Assembly: GCF_947504215.1 (NCBI RefSeq)
Contig: NZ_CANNGO010000007.1
Location: 124,001-188,000, forward strand
Length of the DNA: 64,000 bases
Direction of reading: 5' to 3'
Source: an uncultured Ruegeria sp.
GTDB lineage: Bacteria; Pseudomonadota; Alphaproteobacteria; Rhodobacterales; Rhodobacteraceae
The position numbers and the translations under genes were made by a program. Positions 19,351 through 28,182 of this stretch are shown here, one piece after another. Under the pieces are notes generated by a model that worked only from the letters and a program-made list of their open reading frames with translations, had not been told where the DNA came from and searched no databases. Each line of letters starts with the position of its first letter. The stretch's first letter is position 1.

Positions 19351-20481
19351 TTATCCATCCTTGTCGGTCCGAAACCATGATTCCGGGTCCACGGGGCTGT
19401 TTTCTTGTCTTACCTCTATATAGAGCGTTTCTGAACGGTCAGTTCCAGTGCCATCACTGCTTGTTGACAATATTGCGCCGATTTCAGGCATTTCACCGGG
19501 CATTAAGCCCACTGGAGTGCCTTCGGGGATAACCTGACCCGGCGCGCCATAGACCTCTTGCAAGCCCGAAAACACGAATAAAAGCCCAGGCTGAGGTTCA
19601 AGGATCACCAGATTCCCCAAATCCAACAGGGGTCCGCGATAGCGGATTGTGGCGGCGGTCGGTGAAGTGACCAAAGCGCGCGGGCGCGTGCCCAGCACCA
19701 AGCCCGGTCGCGTTACCCCGGCTGCGTCGGTTTCACCTGCACCGTGCAGCAGGATACCCTGAACCGGCAGTGGCACATTACCCTTTCTGTCCGAGATGCT
19801 GGCATCGGTCTGGGCGATTTCGCCCTCGGATATCTCAGAAAGCCCGCTTGCAAATCCGTCCAATGTCTCGGTCGACGAGATCAGAATGGCTGTACGAACG
19901 GGATCTTCGACAAACCGACGCGGCAGATCAGTACGATCAGCGATGGCCTCGCTCAACCGTGTGCGGGCGTCCTGCACACCGCTTAAACCCTCTGTCAGGG
20001 TTTCAGAGGCGTTCTGCTGCAGAGCGCGTAATGTCTGAACCTCTTGCAGGTCCTTTGCCAAAACTTCGGCCTTTGCGTTCAACCCCGGAGTGACCTCAGA
20101 CAGCATCATACCGGTGCGTGCGGCCCCCAATGGCCCGGACGGATGCAACATTAACACCGGCGGTGCCGTGGTCTCGATCGTTTGCAACACACCCAGCAAT
20201 TGCGCCACATCCTTTTCCCGCGCGCGAAGCTCGGCTGTCAATTGCGCCTCTCGGGTTGCCGCCTTGCGCAACCCATCCCGCATCGCAGCAAGCCCGGCTT
20301 CGTAGGCTTGTATCGTCTCAGTTAGGGCGCGCACCCGGTCACGGGCGCTATCGGCTTGGGTCAGAGATATCGACGCCTGCTCCAGCATTTGCGCCGCCTC
20401 TAACGCTGCTTGTGATGGCCCGGTCTGAGCATGCCCCTGCACTGCAACAAGCAGACATATGACGATTGTGGCAAGCCTCAT
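19351..20481 (-). CDS. envC: Murein hydrolase activator EnvC-like, degenerate LytM domain
   Basis: 376 residues from ATG 20481 (MRLATIVICLLVAVQGHAQ), a Sec signal peptide cleaved after GHAQ. Residues about 25-220 are Ala/Glu/Leu-rich coiled coil. The C-terminal region aligns with M23/LytM endopeptidases (GTRPRALVTSPTAATIRYRGP; GNLVILEPQPGLLFVFSGL), but the zinc-binding His residues are replaced, as in EnvC proteins that activate amidases instead of cutting peptidoglycan. The start overlaps the gpmI stop (ATGA). The longer upstream frame lies antisense-free inside gpmI and is rejected because the signal peptide sets the start. Confidence 0.88.
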   Translation of the reverse strand: MRLATIVICLLVAVQGHAQTGPSQAALEAAQMLEQASISLTQADSARDRVRALTETIQAYEAGLAAMRDGLRKAATREAQLTAELRAREKDVAQLLGVLQTIETTAPPVLMLHPSGPLGAARTGMMLSEVTPGLNAKAEVLAKDLQEVQTLRALQQNASETLTEGLSGVQDARTRLSEAIADRTDLPRRFVEDPVRTAILISSTETLDGFASGLSEISEGEIAQTDASISDRKGNVPLPVQGILLHGAGETDAAGVTRPGLVLGTRPRALVTSPTAATIRYRGPLLDLGNLVILEPQPGLLFVFSGLQEVYGAPGQVIPEGTPVGLMPGEMPEIGAILSTSSDGTGTDRSETLYIEVRQENSPVDPESWFRTDKDG

Positions 20482-21995
20482 GAAAGCAGGCTCTTCCCGG
20501 TCATCTCGGGCGGTTTGGGCAGACCCATCAACTCCAGCAGTGTTGGAGCCAGATCCGACAAACGCCCGCAGCGCAGTTTCGCGCCTTTGGGACCACCAAC
20601 CAGAGCTACCGGGACCGGGTTGAGTGTATGCGCCGTATGAGGGCCACCTGTTTCCGGGTCGACCATCATTTCGCAATTGCCATGATCAGCCGTGACAATC
20701 ATAGCGCCACCTGCTTTTTCCAAAGCGGACACGACCTGACCCAACCCCTGGTCAACCGCCTCGCAGGCTTTCATCGCCGCTTGCAGGTCGCCGGTATGTC
20801 CAACCATATCAGGGTTGGCATAGTTGGTGACGATCAGATCATAGCCTTCTTCGATGGCCTCAACGAATTTCGCAGTGACCTCGGCGGCAGACATTTCGGG
20901 TTGCAGATCATACGTTGCCACTTTGGGCGATTTCGGCATGAACCGATCTTCGCCGATTTCGGGGGTTTCCTTGCCGCCATTGAGGAAGAAGGTCACGTGT
21001 GGGTACTTTTCGGTCTCGGCCAACCGGAACTGACGCAGACCCTGATTGGATACCCATTCGCCTAGGGTGTTCACAAGCGCCCGCTTGGGGAAAACCGTTT
21101 CCATATAGGCGTTGTGACCATCGGAATACTCCACCATCCCCAAAAGCGCCGACAGCTTTGGCCTTGGTCCTGTGTCGAAGTCAGAGAACCCCGGCTCACC
21201 AATGGCACGCAAAATCTCACGCGCGCGATCCGCGCGGAAATTCAGACAGAAAAATCCATCCCCATCTTGGGCGCCTTCAAACCCGTCCAGCACCGTTGAA
21301 GTGACAAATTCATCTGTTTCGGACCGGTTATAGGCCTGATCCACGGCAGAATGCGCGGAGCTGGCCACGCACCCCTCGCCTTCGATCATCGCCTTGTAAG
21401 CCTCGGCGACACGCTCCCACCGGTTGTCGCGGTCCAATGCGTAGTAACGGCCACAAACGGTAACAATGCGCGCGCCATCAGGCAGGCGGTCTTCAAGCTC
21501 AGCTATATAGGTGAAGGCCGATTTCGGTGCCACGTCGCGCCCGTCCGTAACCGCGTGCAGCGCCACCGGCACACCGGCGTCGGTAATCGCTTTGGCGGCT
21601 GCAATGATGTGGTTCAGATGCCCATGCACCCCGCCGTCCGAGATCAACCCCATCAGATGCGCAGTCCCGCCCGCGGCTTTGACCTTGGCAATAAACTCTT
21701 GCAGAGATGTGTTTTCAAAGAACGAGCCATCTTCAATCGCCAGATCAATCTGCCCAAGATCCATGGCGACAATCCGGCCCGCACCAATGTTTGTATGCCC
21801 AACTTCCGAGTTTCCCATCTGGCCGCTAGGCAGGCCAACATCCGGCCCATGGGTGATCAGTGTTGCGTTGGGGCACTTGTCCATGATCGCGTCGAAGGTC
21901 GGTGTGTTGGCAAGGAGGGGCGCATTGGCCTCGGTTTCTTCGGACAACCCCCAGCCATCAAGAATGCACAGGACAACGGGTTTTGGGGCGGTCAT
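20478..21995 (-). CDS. gpmI: 2,3-bisphosphoglycerate-independent phosphoglycerate mutase
   Basis: 505 residues, full length. Alkaline-phosphatase-superfamily metal sites are visible: the start VVLCILDGWGLSEE, the Ser-bearing GQMGNSEVGHTNIGAGRI, the histidine segment DGGVHGHLNH, the NYANPDMVGHTGD motif and VTADHGNCE. The enzyme interconverts 3- and 2-phosphoglycerate in glycolysis using two manganese ions. Its gene begins the gpmI-envC-ctpA run, an arrangement I recall from many alphaproteobacteria. Confidence 0.96.
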   Translation of the reverse strand: MTAPKPVVLCILDGWGLSEETEANAPLLANTPTFDAIMDKCPNATLITHGPDVGLPSGQMGNSEVGHTNIGAGRIVAMDLGQIDLAIEDGSFFENTSLQEFIAKVKAAGGTAHLMGLISDGGVHGHLNHIIAAAKAITDAGVPVALHAVTDGRDVAPKSAFTYIAELEDRLPDGARIVTVCGRYYALDRDNRWERVAEAYKAMIEGEGCVASSAHSAVDQAYNRSETDEFVTSTVLDGFEGAQDGDGFFCLNFRADRAREILRAIGEPGFSDFDTGPRPKLSALLGMVEYSDGHNAYMETVFPKRALVNTLGEWVSNQGLRQFRLAETEKYPHVTFFLNGGKETPEIGEDRFMPKSPKVATYDLQPEMSAAEVTAKFVEAIEEGYDLIVTNYANPDMVGHTGDLQAAMKACEAVDQGLGQVVSALEKAGGAMIVTADHGNCEMMVDPETGGPHTAHTLNPVPVALVGGPKGAKLRCGRLSDLAPTLLELMGLPKPPEMTGKSLLS

Positions 21996-22225
21996 TGAAA
22001 TTCTCCGGTAACTGCTCTTGCGTCATCTTCTAGCGTCTGGCTGCCGGAGGGTGAACCGTCTTTGCAGAGATTGATGCAGATTTAATCAAAACCACAAAGA
22101 ACACGTCCTCAACGCCCTCACAGGAATGCCGCGGTTTTGCCCGGATACCGTGTGAACCTTACGTCAGACCGGCTTGTGCCAGCCCATAACTGCTGCCTAG
22201 TCTCGGCGTAAGGGAGATCGAATTA

Positions 22226-23365
22226 ATGCAATCAGATGCTGTGGGCTTTGCGCTGATCTATTTGTTAACGCCGGCGGCGTTGATGTTGCTGGCACATCGG
22301 TCGGGTTTCGCCGCGCGATTGGGACCCATTGTCCTGTGTTACATCGCCGGGCTGCTGTTGGGATTGTCCGGATCTCAGCCCGAAAGCGTTTCACCGATCC
22401 GGGACACGATCATCGAGGCCAGCCTTGGACTGGCCTTACCTCTATTGCTATTCGCCGTAGATTTGCGCGCTTGGGGACGCATCGCCGGATCCGCATTGCT
22501 GTCCATGGGGTTGGCTATCGTTTCTGTGGGTGTGATTGCGACGGTCCTGTTTCTCCTTTTCAGTGCTGGCGGCACGGAAGAAACTGAACAGCTGTCTGGT
22601 ATGGCGGTGGGCATGTATACCGGCGGTCTGGCGAATATGGGGGCGATCAAACTGGCACTGGATATCCCCGAGGGCCGATACCTGCTGTTTGCCACAATGG
22701 ATACGGTTGTTGGCGCCGGGTATCTGCTGTTTGTTTTGACACTCGCACCTGTCGTCATGGGCCGTTTTCTGTTGCCCTTTAACGGGTCGCGCGAAGGAGA
22801 ACCCGATGCGTCAGAAACTGCCAAGCCGGCAAAACGAAATTGGGGCGCTCAGGGTCTGATCGCTGTCGCCGGTGCCGCGCTTTGTGTTGGCGCGTCATCG
22901 GCGCTCGCTCCGATGATGCCATTCGCTGAACCTCAGATTATGATCATCGTGCTGTTGACCTCATTTGGCATTCTAGGATCCCTGACGCCTACATTGCGCC
23001 AAAACGCAGCTGCACCGCATATCGGAATGTATCTGCTGTATGTGTTTTCGTTCAGCGTTGCCGCCTCGATGGATCTGGCCGCCTTGAGCACCGTGAACCT
23101 GTCAGTGCTGGGCTTTGTGCTGATCGCGACCTTCGGCAGCTTCACGCTGCATGCAGTATTGGCGCGGCTGGCGGGCATCGACCGCGACACATTCCTGATC
23201 ACATCAGTGGCCGCGGTCATGTCACCCGCTTTTGTGCCGATGGTATCGCGCAGCCTGCGCAACCCTGCGATCTTGATGTCCGGAATGGCGACCGGCATTC
23301 TGGGCTTTGCCATAGGGAACTATCTGGGCATTTCGCTGGCTCTGCTGCTGGCTGGGAAAGGATAG
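22226..23365 (+). CDS. DUF819 family membrane protein (YjcL-like)
   Basis: 379 residues with about ten hydrophobic helices. The pattern LLLFAVDLRAWGRIAG and GMYTGGLANMGAIKLALDIP is characteristic of the DUF819 family, distantly related to sodium-dependent or auxin-carrier-like permeases; no substrate is established. GGGAG lies upstream of ATG 22226. Only 3 bp separate it from the PLP enzyme that follows, so the two are very probably one transcript, which hints that the transporter moves the enzyme's substrate or product. Confidence 0.82.
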   Translation: MQSDAVGFALIYLLTPAALMLLAHRSGFAARLGPIVLCYIAGLLLGLSGSQPESVSPIRDTIIEASLGLALPLLLFAVDLRAWGRIAGSALLSMGLAIVSVGVIATVLFLLFSAGGTEETEQLSGMAVGMYTGGLANMGAIKLALDIPEGRYLLFATMDTVVGAGYLLFVLTLAPVVMGRFLLPFNGSREGEPDASETAKPAKRNWGAQGLIAVAGAALCVGASSALAPMMPFAEPQIMIIVLLTSFGILGSLTPTLRQNAAAPHIGMYLLYVFSFSVAASMDLAALSTVNLSVLGFVLIATFGSFTLHAVLARLAGIDRDTFLITSVAAVMSPAFVPMVSRSLRNPAILMSGMATGILGFAIGNYLGISLALLLAGKG

Positions 23366-23368
23366 AAC

Positions 23369-24790
23369 ATGGATCATCTGACACTGCCCGAAACTGGCCG
23401 ATCCGAAGATGAAGTCTTAGACCAACTCAAATCCTTCGCCGAGAACGACCCGAATTACCGTGACGGACGCACATGGAGCCTTGTTTACCATCTGGATGAT
23501 GACCATGACGCCTTCACGGCCAAAGCCTACAGTGCGTTTTCCTCGGCCAACGGCCTCAACCCGGCTGCTTTCCAAAGTCTGAAGCGAATGGAAAGCGAAA
23601 TCATTTCGACAATGGCCGGTCTGCTGCATGGCGGCCCGGACACATGCGGCGTTGTCACCGCAGGCGGCACCGAAAGCTGCCTGATGGCAGTGAAAACGTA
23701 TCGCGACATGGCGCGCAAGCAGCGCAAGGTGACCCGACCCAACATGATCCTGCCCAAAACCGCACATGTCGCCTGGTTCAAAGCGGCAGAGTATTTCGGG
23801 GTCAAAGCGCGGCTGCTGCCGATGACGTCAGACTATGCGACCGATATCTCAAAGCTAAAACGCATGATCAACGCGGGTACGGTGATGATCCTTGGATCCG
23901 CTCCGGAGTATCCGCATGGCACAATCGATCCAATTACCGACATGGGCGCAATTGCGCAGTCCAAGGGCATTCCGCTGCATGTTGATGCCTGCGTCGGGGG
24001 ACTGATCCTACCATTCATGGAGCGCAACGGCATTGACCTGCCTGATTGGGATTTCCGTGTGACGGGTGTCACATCGATTTCAGTTGATCTGCACAAGTAC
24101 GGCTATGCGGCCAAAGGGGCTTCGACGATCCTGTACCGCAACCTCGCGTTACTAAAGCACCAGATGTTTGTCTGTCAGGACTGGCCCGGCGGCGTTTTTG
24201 CCTCACCGGCATTGCTGGGCACACGCCCCGGCGGCGCCTATGCGGCGGCATGGGCCGTCATGCAAAAGCTTGGGGTTGATGGATACCGCCGCTTGGCGCA
24301 GGACACGTCCAAGGCCGTTGAAAATCTGAAGGCGGGCATTACCGCGATCGACGGGCTTTGCATTCTGGGCCAGCCTCAGGGCCCTTTGCTGGCCTACGGT
24401 TCGACCGATCCAAAGCTGAACATCTACGCCGTAGCGGATCAGTTGGAACAAGCCGGTTGGAGCATCAACAGGGTGCAAAACCCCGACGGCATTCACTGTA
24501 TGGTGACCGCAAAACACCTGCACGTCGCCGACGAGTATCTGACAGATCTGGCACAGGCCGTCACCACTGTTCGGGCACATCCCGAGCTGGCAACGACCGG
24601 TGGTGCCGCGACCTATGGCATGATGGCACATGTCCCGCTGCGCGGGATGGTCAAATCCAAGGTATTGGACGTATTTGCAGAGATGTACCGGGCCGGCGGT
24701 GGTTCCTTGCAACTGGACAACAGTAAATCCCCAAACTTGTTGGAACGCGGCATGGCCCGTTACGTGCAATGGAAGGCCCGGCGCAGTTAA
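23369..24790 (+). CDS. PLP-dependent decarboxylase/lyase, sphingosine-1-phosphate lyase-like
   Basis: 473 residues, type I PLP fold of the group II decarboxylase superfamily. Schiff-base Lys243 sits in DLHKYGYAAKG, the same motif as sphingosine-1-phosphate lyase. Asp206 in LHVDACVGG contacts the PLP ring, and GGTESCLMAVKTYR binds the phosphate. Bacterial members may cleave sphingoid phosphates or decarboxylate amino acids; the substrate is open. Partner of the DUF819 permease 3 bp upstream. Its stop codon interlocks with that of the convergent sulfatase gene (shared TTAA). Confidence 0.85.
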   Translation: MDHLTLPETGRSEDEVLDQLKSFAENDPNYRDGRTWSLVYHLDDDHDAFTAKAYSAFSSANGLNPAAFQSLKRMESEIISTMAGLLHGGPDTCGVVTAGGTESCLMAVKTYRDMARKQRKVTRPNMILPKTAHVAWFKAAEYFGVKARLLPMTSDYATDISKLKRMINAGTVMILGSAPEYPHGTIDPITDMGAIAQSKGIPLHVDACVGGLILPFMERNGIDLPDWDFRVTGVTSISVDLHKYGYAAKGASTILYRNLALLKHQMFVCQDWPGGVFASPALLGTRPGGAYAAAWAVMQKLGVDGYRRLAQDTSKAVENLKAGITAIDGLCILGQPQGPLLAYGSTDPKLNIYAVADQLEQAGWSINRVQNPDGIHCMVTAKHLHVADEYLTDLAQAVTTVRAHPELATTGGAATYGMMAHVPLRGMVKSKVLDVFAEMYRAGGGSLQLDNSKSPNLLERGMARYVQWKARRS

Positions 24791-26457
24791 TCCTTAAGGT
24801 AGGTTCTGTAGGGGTGCGCTGTCCGGTTGCGGTATTTGACTGTCAGATCCAACGGCGCGTCGTTTTCGTCGTAAATCCCAACGATCACGCCCCTGCCCCG
24901 GCTTTTCGTCCGCATCTCGATCAGTTGCTGCTCGGATCGAGTGGTGCGCTGTGACGCCCTGCGCGTCCAGGTAAATAGGTGATCGTACATGTCTGAAATC
25001 ACCTCGGCATGATCCGCGCTATCGCCCAGATCATTCAATTCATCGGGGTCATTTTCCAGATCAAACAGGATCGGACGGTGGCCGCCTTCACAATGGATCA
25101 ACTTCCATTTCTTGTTGGCGACCATGAACATCACCGCATCCCGGATCGAGGCATTCAGCAAATCCGCAACCGGCGAGGCCGAATAGTCGTATTCGCAGAT
25201 CACGACATCCCGAGGGGTCTCAGTAGCCCGCCCTCGCAAGATGGGTATCAAAGAGTGCCCTTCCAGGATGTGCCCCGCAACCTCACCCCCAGCGACATCG
25301 ACGAAAGTCGGCGCCAGATCGATGGATTCGACCAGCGCATCGCTGACCGAGCCGCGTGTCGCATCCGCCTCGGGCGACGGGTCGTAGATGATCAGGGGCA
25401 TCTTGGTGGATGCGTCATGGAAGAAGGTCTTTTCCCCCATCCAGTGATCACCCAGAAAATCGCCATGGTCCGACGTAAGCACGATCATTGTGTCGTCCAT
25501 CCGACCGGTTTGTTCCATCCAGTCAAACAAGCGGCCCATTTGGTCATCGGCCTGTTTGATCAGACCCATATAGGCCGGGATCACCGCATCGCGCACGTCC
25601 TGCCGAGAGAAAGCCTGCCCCACTTTGGTGTCCATGAAAGCCTTGAGAACCGGATGGGCGTTCTGGCGTTCACCCTCAGATCGAACCACCGGCAGGACAT
25701 CCCCTGCCCCGTACATTGAGGCATAGGGCTCTGGCACCACATAAGGCCAATGGGGCTTGATAAAGCTCAGGTGGCAACACCATGGGCCTTTGTGAGTTTC
25801 CATAAACTCCATGCCACGGCCGGTCAGATAGGGCGTTTCACTGTCTTCTTCGGCGATATTGGCGGGCTCGGCTGAATTTTTCAGAAACCACCCGGACAGA
25901 ACATTCCCGTCAGCATCCAATCCTGAATTTGCAAAGTCGTGCCAGGGGTTGTCGCTTTGATACCCCTTGGACTTGAGGAATTTGTTGTATTCCTTCGCAC
26001 CATCCGGGTCGTAGTAGCCATCCGGCCCCTCAGGCAGCATACCGTCATCCCGTTCGAAAACATCAAACCCACATTCAGCAACCCGCGCGCCGATCAGACT
26101 GTCCGGTTCCAGGCCCAGCCGCGCCATGCCTTCGGCGTCAGCGCGCATATGGGTCTTGCCGACCAGCCAGCAATCCATACCGGCCTGACGCAGGTGATCG
26201 CCCATTGTTATCTCGCCCACTTTCAGCGGGATACCATTCCATGACGCGCCATGTGAATGCACATAGCGCCCGGTATATGTGGACATGCGCGAGCTACCGC
26301 AGATCGGCGACTGGATGTAAGCGCGATTGAACCGAACGCCTTTAGCCGCCAAGCGGTCAATGTTGGGGGTCTGCAGATGAGGATGGCCGTAACAACTCAG
26401 GTAGTCCCAGCGCAGCTGGTCGAACATGATGAACAAGATGTTTTTGGCTTCGGCCAA
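24787..26457 (-). CDS. Sulfatase-fold hydrolase (sulfatase / phosphonate monoester hydrolase-like)
   Basis: 556 residues without signal peptide, so cytoplasmic. Alkaline-phosphatase superfamily: metal ligands in IMFDQLRWDYL (Asp13) and TSDHGDFLGDHW, plus the nucleophile region IQSPICGSSRMSTYTGRY. The formylglycine site reads Cys53-Gly-Ser-Ser-Arg57, where the usual consensus is CxPxR, so the proline is missing. Length and layout resemble phosphonate monoester hydrolases and related phosphodiesterases as much as true sulfatases. It ends convergently with the PLP enzyme. No formylglycine-generating enzyme is nearby. Confidence 0.82.
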   Translation of the reverse strand: MAEAKNILFIMFDQLRWDYLSCYGHPHLQTPNIDRLAAKGVRFNRAYIQSPICGSSRMSTYTGRYVHSHGASWNGIPLKVGEITMGDHLRQAGMDCWLVGKTHMRADAEGMARLGLEPDSLIGARVAECGFDVFERDDGMLPEGPDGYYDPDGAKEYNKFLKSKGYQSDNPWHDFANSGLDADGNVLSGWFLKNSAEPANIAEEDSETPYLTGRGMEFMETHKGPWCCHLSFIKPHWPYVVPEPYASMYGAGDVLPVVRSEGERQNAHPVLKAFMDTKVGQAFSRQDVRDAVIPAYMGLIKQADDQMGRLFDWMEQTGRMDDTMIVLTSDHGDFLGDHWMGEKTFFHDASTKMPLIIYDPSPEADATRGSVSDALVESIDLAPTFVDVAGGEVAGHILEGHSLIPILRGRATETPRDVVICEYDYSASPVADLLNASIRDAVMFMVANKKWKLIHCEGGHRPILFDLENDPDELNDLGDSADHAEVISDMYDHLFTWTRRASQRTTRSEQQLIEMRTKSRGRGVIVGIYDENDAPLDLTVKYRNRTAHPYRTYLKD

Positions 26458-26530
26458 TTCTGCGTCCCCCTGAATAGTGTCAGGGACTTACTTAGCCAGT
26501 TCCGCTCTCAGAACGAAGCGCAAACTGATC

Positions 26531-26767
26531 TCAGGCCTGCCGTTCCATCTGTTGCAGCATCTTCTTGGCGCGCTTGCATTGCAGCTGATCCCGCAGCGGG
26601 CTGTCAGGGTCGACATCCTTTTGACATACGACGCATTTGTCAGCGCCCGAGATCGCGTTCAATCCACCGCAGCTGCCTTTGATGGTTTTGCCCATCAACA
26701 AGACGCCCAATGACATGCCGACCATGATGATCATCAACAGGACAAAGGCCAGAATAAAGGTGCTCAT
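26531..26767 (-). CDS. nqrM: Na+-NQR maturation protein NqrM
   Basis: 78 residues: one N-terminal transmembrane helix (FILAFVLLMIIMVGMSLGVL) followed by a short domain with four cysteines (GSCGGLNAISG, CVVCQ, then QCKRA), matching NqrM (DUF539). NqrM delivers or holds iron for the cysteine-ligated site in the membrane core of Na+-NQR. It lies 15 bp downstream of apbE, which flavinylates NqrB and NqrC, and about 5 kb from the nqr operon. Confidence 0.88.
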   Translation of the reverse strand: MSTFILAFVLLMIIMVGMSLGVLLMGKTIKGSCGGLNAISGADKCVVCQKDVDPDSPLRDQLQCKRAKKMLQQMERQA

Positions 26768-26782
26768 CTCGGTTCCTACCTG

Positions 26783-27808
26783 TCAGTTGGTTCCCAAAGC
26801 GTCTTTGAACGCGGTGCTGTGTACTGTGATATAGGCATCTTCGCCGCCTGTCACATCCCGCGAGATGAAATACACAGCAAGTTTATGCTGTTCGGCAAGT
26901 TCCAGCCCTTTTTCCTGCCCCAGGGCAAGCATTGCCGTAGCCCAGGCATCGGCCATCATCGCATTGTCGGCCAAAACGGTGACCGATGTCGTATGATGGG
27001 TGATCGGGCGCCCGGTTTTTGGGTCGAGAATATGCGAATAGCGCACACCGTCCTGTTCGAAGAAATTCTTGTAATCTCCCGAACTTGCCATGCCTTGATC
27101 GTCCAGAGAGACAATCAGTTGTAGGCTCTGCGCTCCCGCCTCGGGCTTTTCAATGCCGATCCGCCAGTCTTCACCCTTATCATTCTGACCCTTGGCAACA
27201 AGATCACCACCAATCTCAACAAGGTAGTCATCGATACCAGCGTCACGTAGCGCTTCGGCGACTGCGTCGATGCCATAACCCTTTGCGATGGCAGACAGAT
27301 TGATCCCGACGCTGGCGTCGGATTTTGCCAGGGTCTTCGCCTCTGGATCCAACGTCAGCAGTTTGCCCTGACCGACACCGCTTAGCGCGGTCTGAATATC
27401 GGCATCCAATGGCACCGGATCTTCCGGCGTGCGGGGGCCAAAACCCCAAAGCTCGATCAATGGCCCCAGCGTTACATCGAAAGTGCCATCGGTTTTCTGA
27501 TGCACGTCATTGGCGGCAGCCATCACCAGAGCAAATTCCAATGAGATTGGCATCGGGTCCGTGCTGTCCGAGGCTGAAAAGGTCGAAACCTCGGAATTTG
27601 GGTCCCAGTTGGACATCTTGGCATTAACCTCTGCCAGCGTCTCCTCGACGGCAGTGGCCAGCGCGGTTTCGTCCAGATCGTCGCCGATTGCTGTCACATT
27701 GAACGTGGTGCCCATGGTTTCACCGGACAGGCGCACCACGTCGGGTTCCTTGTCGAACAGGCAACCCGACACAAGTGTTACAAGGGCCAGTACAGGCATC
27801 AGACGCAT
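26783..27808 (-). CDS. apbE: FAD:protein FMN transferase
   Basis: 341 residues. The N-terminus MRLMPVLALVTLVSGC is a lipoprotein signal with a lipobox Cys16, so the enzyme is anchored facing the periplasm. Core motifs: GETMGTTFNV, then NLSAIAKGYGIDAVAEAL, the EIGGDLVAKG strand, and the metal/FAD site TSVTVLADNAMMADAWATAM. It transfers FMN from FAD to threonine residues; the targets here are NqrB Thr229 and NqrC Thr240, both in correct motifs. Upstream partner of nqrM. Confidence 0.93.
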   Translation of the reverse strand: MRLMPVLALVTLVSGCLFDKEPDVVRLSGETMGTTFNVTAIGDDLDETALATAVEETLAEVNAKMSNWDPNSEVSTFSASDSTDPMPISLEFALVMAAANDVHQKTDGTFDVTLGPLIELWGFGPRTPEDPVPLDADIQTALSGVGQGKLLTLDPEAKTLAKSDASVGINLSAIAKGYGIDAVAEALRDAGIDDYLVEIGGDLVAKGQNDKGEDWRIGIEKPEAGAQSLQLIVSLDDQGMASSGDYKNFFEQDGVRYSHILDPKTGRPITHHTTSVTVLADNAMMADAWATAMLALGQEKGLELAEQHKLAVYFISRDVTGGEDAYITVHSTAFKDALGTN

Positions 27809-27874
27809 TTGGCGGTCTCCTGGAAAATCCGTGCTCGGCGTATGCCAGCGCCCCCCGTCGGAGTCAAACCGCGA

Positions 27875-28060
27875 TCAAAGCTTGAGCGGCACGAAGCCAA
27901 GCACCAGTAAACCAATCCCCGCCGGTATTCCAAACAGCCATGCCCGCTTTTGCCACCCGGGTGGTTGCTGTTTCCACGCCATCCGGAAGTTGTGGCCGCA
28001 AACCACCACCGCAAAGAAAATCACCACGGCCAGCGCGGGCGTAAGATACAGGTCGGTCAA
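27875..28060 (-). CDS. Small two-helix membrane protein upstream of apbE
   Basis: 61 residues from TTG 28060. Two hydrophobic helices (LYLTPALAVVIFFAVVV and AWLFGIPAGIGLLVLGFV) flank a basic, aromatic loop (RMAWKQQPPGWQKR). The start is weakly supported: GGA lies about 11 bases upstream. It precedes apbE by 66 bp on the same strand, so it could belong to the apbE-nqrM maturation unit. I do not recognise a family. Confidence 0.5.
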   Translation of the reverse strand: MTDLYLTPALAVVIFFAVVVCGHNFRMAWKQQPPGWQKRAWLFGIPAGIGLLVLGFVPLKL

Positions 28061-28182
28061 AGACTTACGTTTCCTTTTTTAGCAACGGATTTCGCCGATC
28101 AGGGTAATTCCACCCTATACAGGTCATTTAGCTGCGCTAAGGTACAAGGGAAAGACATTGCACGTACAGGAGGAGATTGCCC

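Noticed and set aside
20482..20676. N-terminal extension of EnvC inside gpmI
   Set aside because: The Sec signal peptide begins at the ATG 20481, and the extension is out of family.
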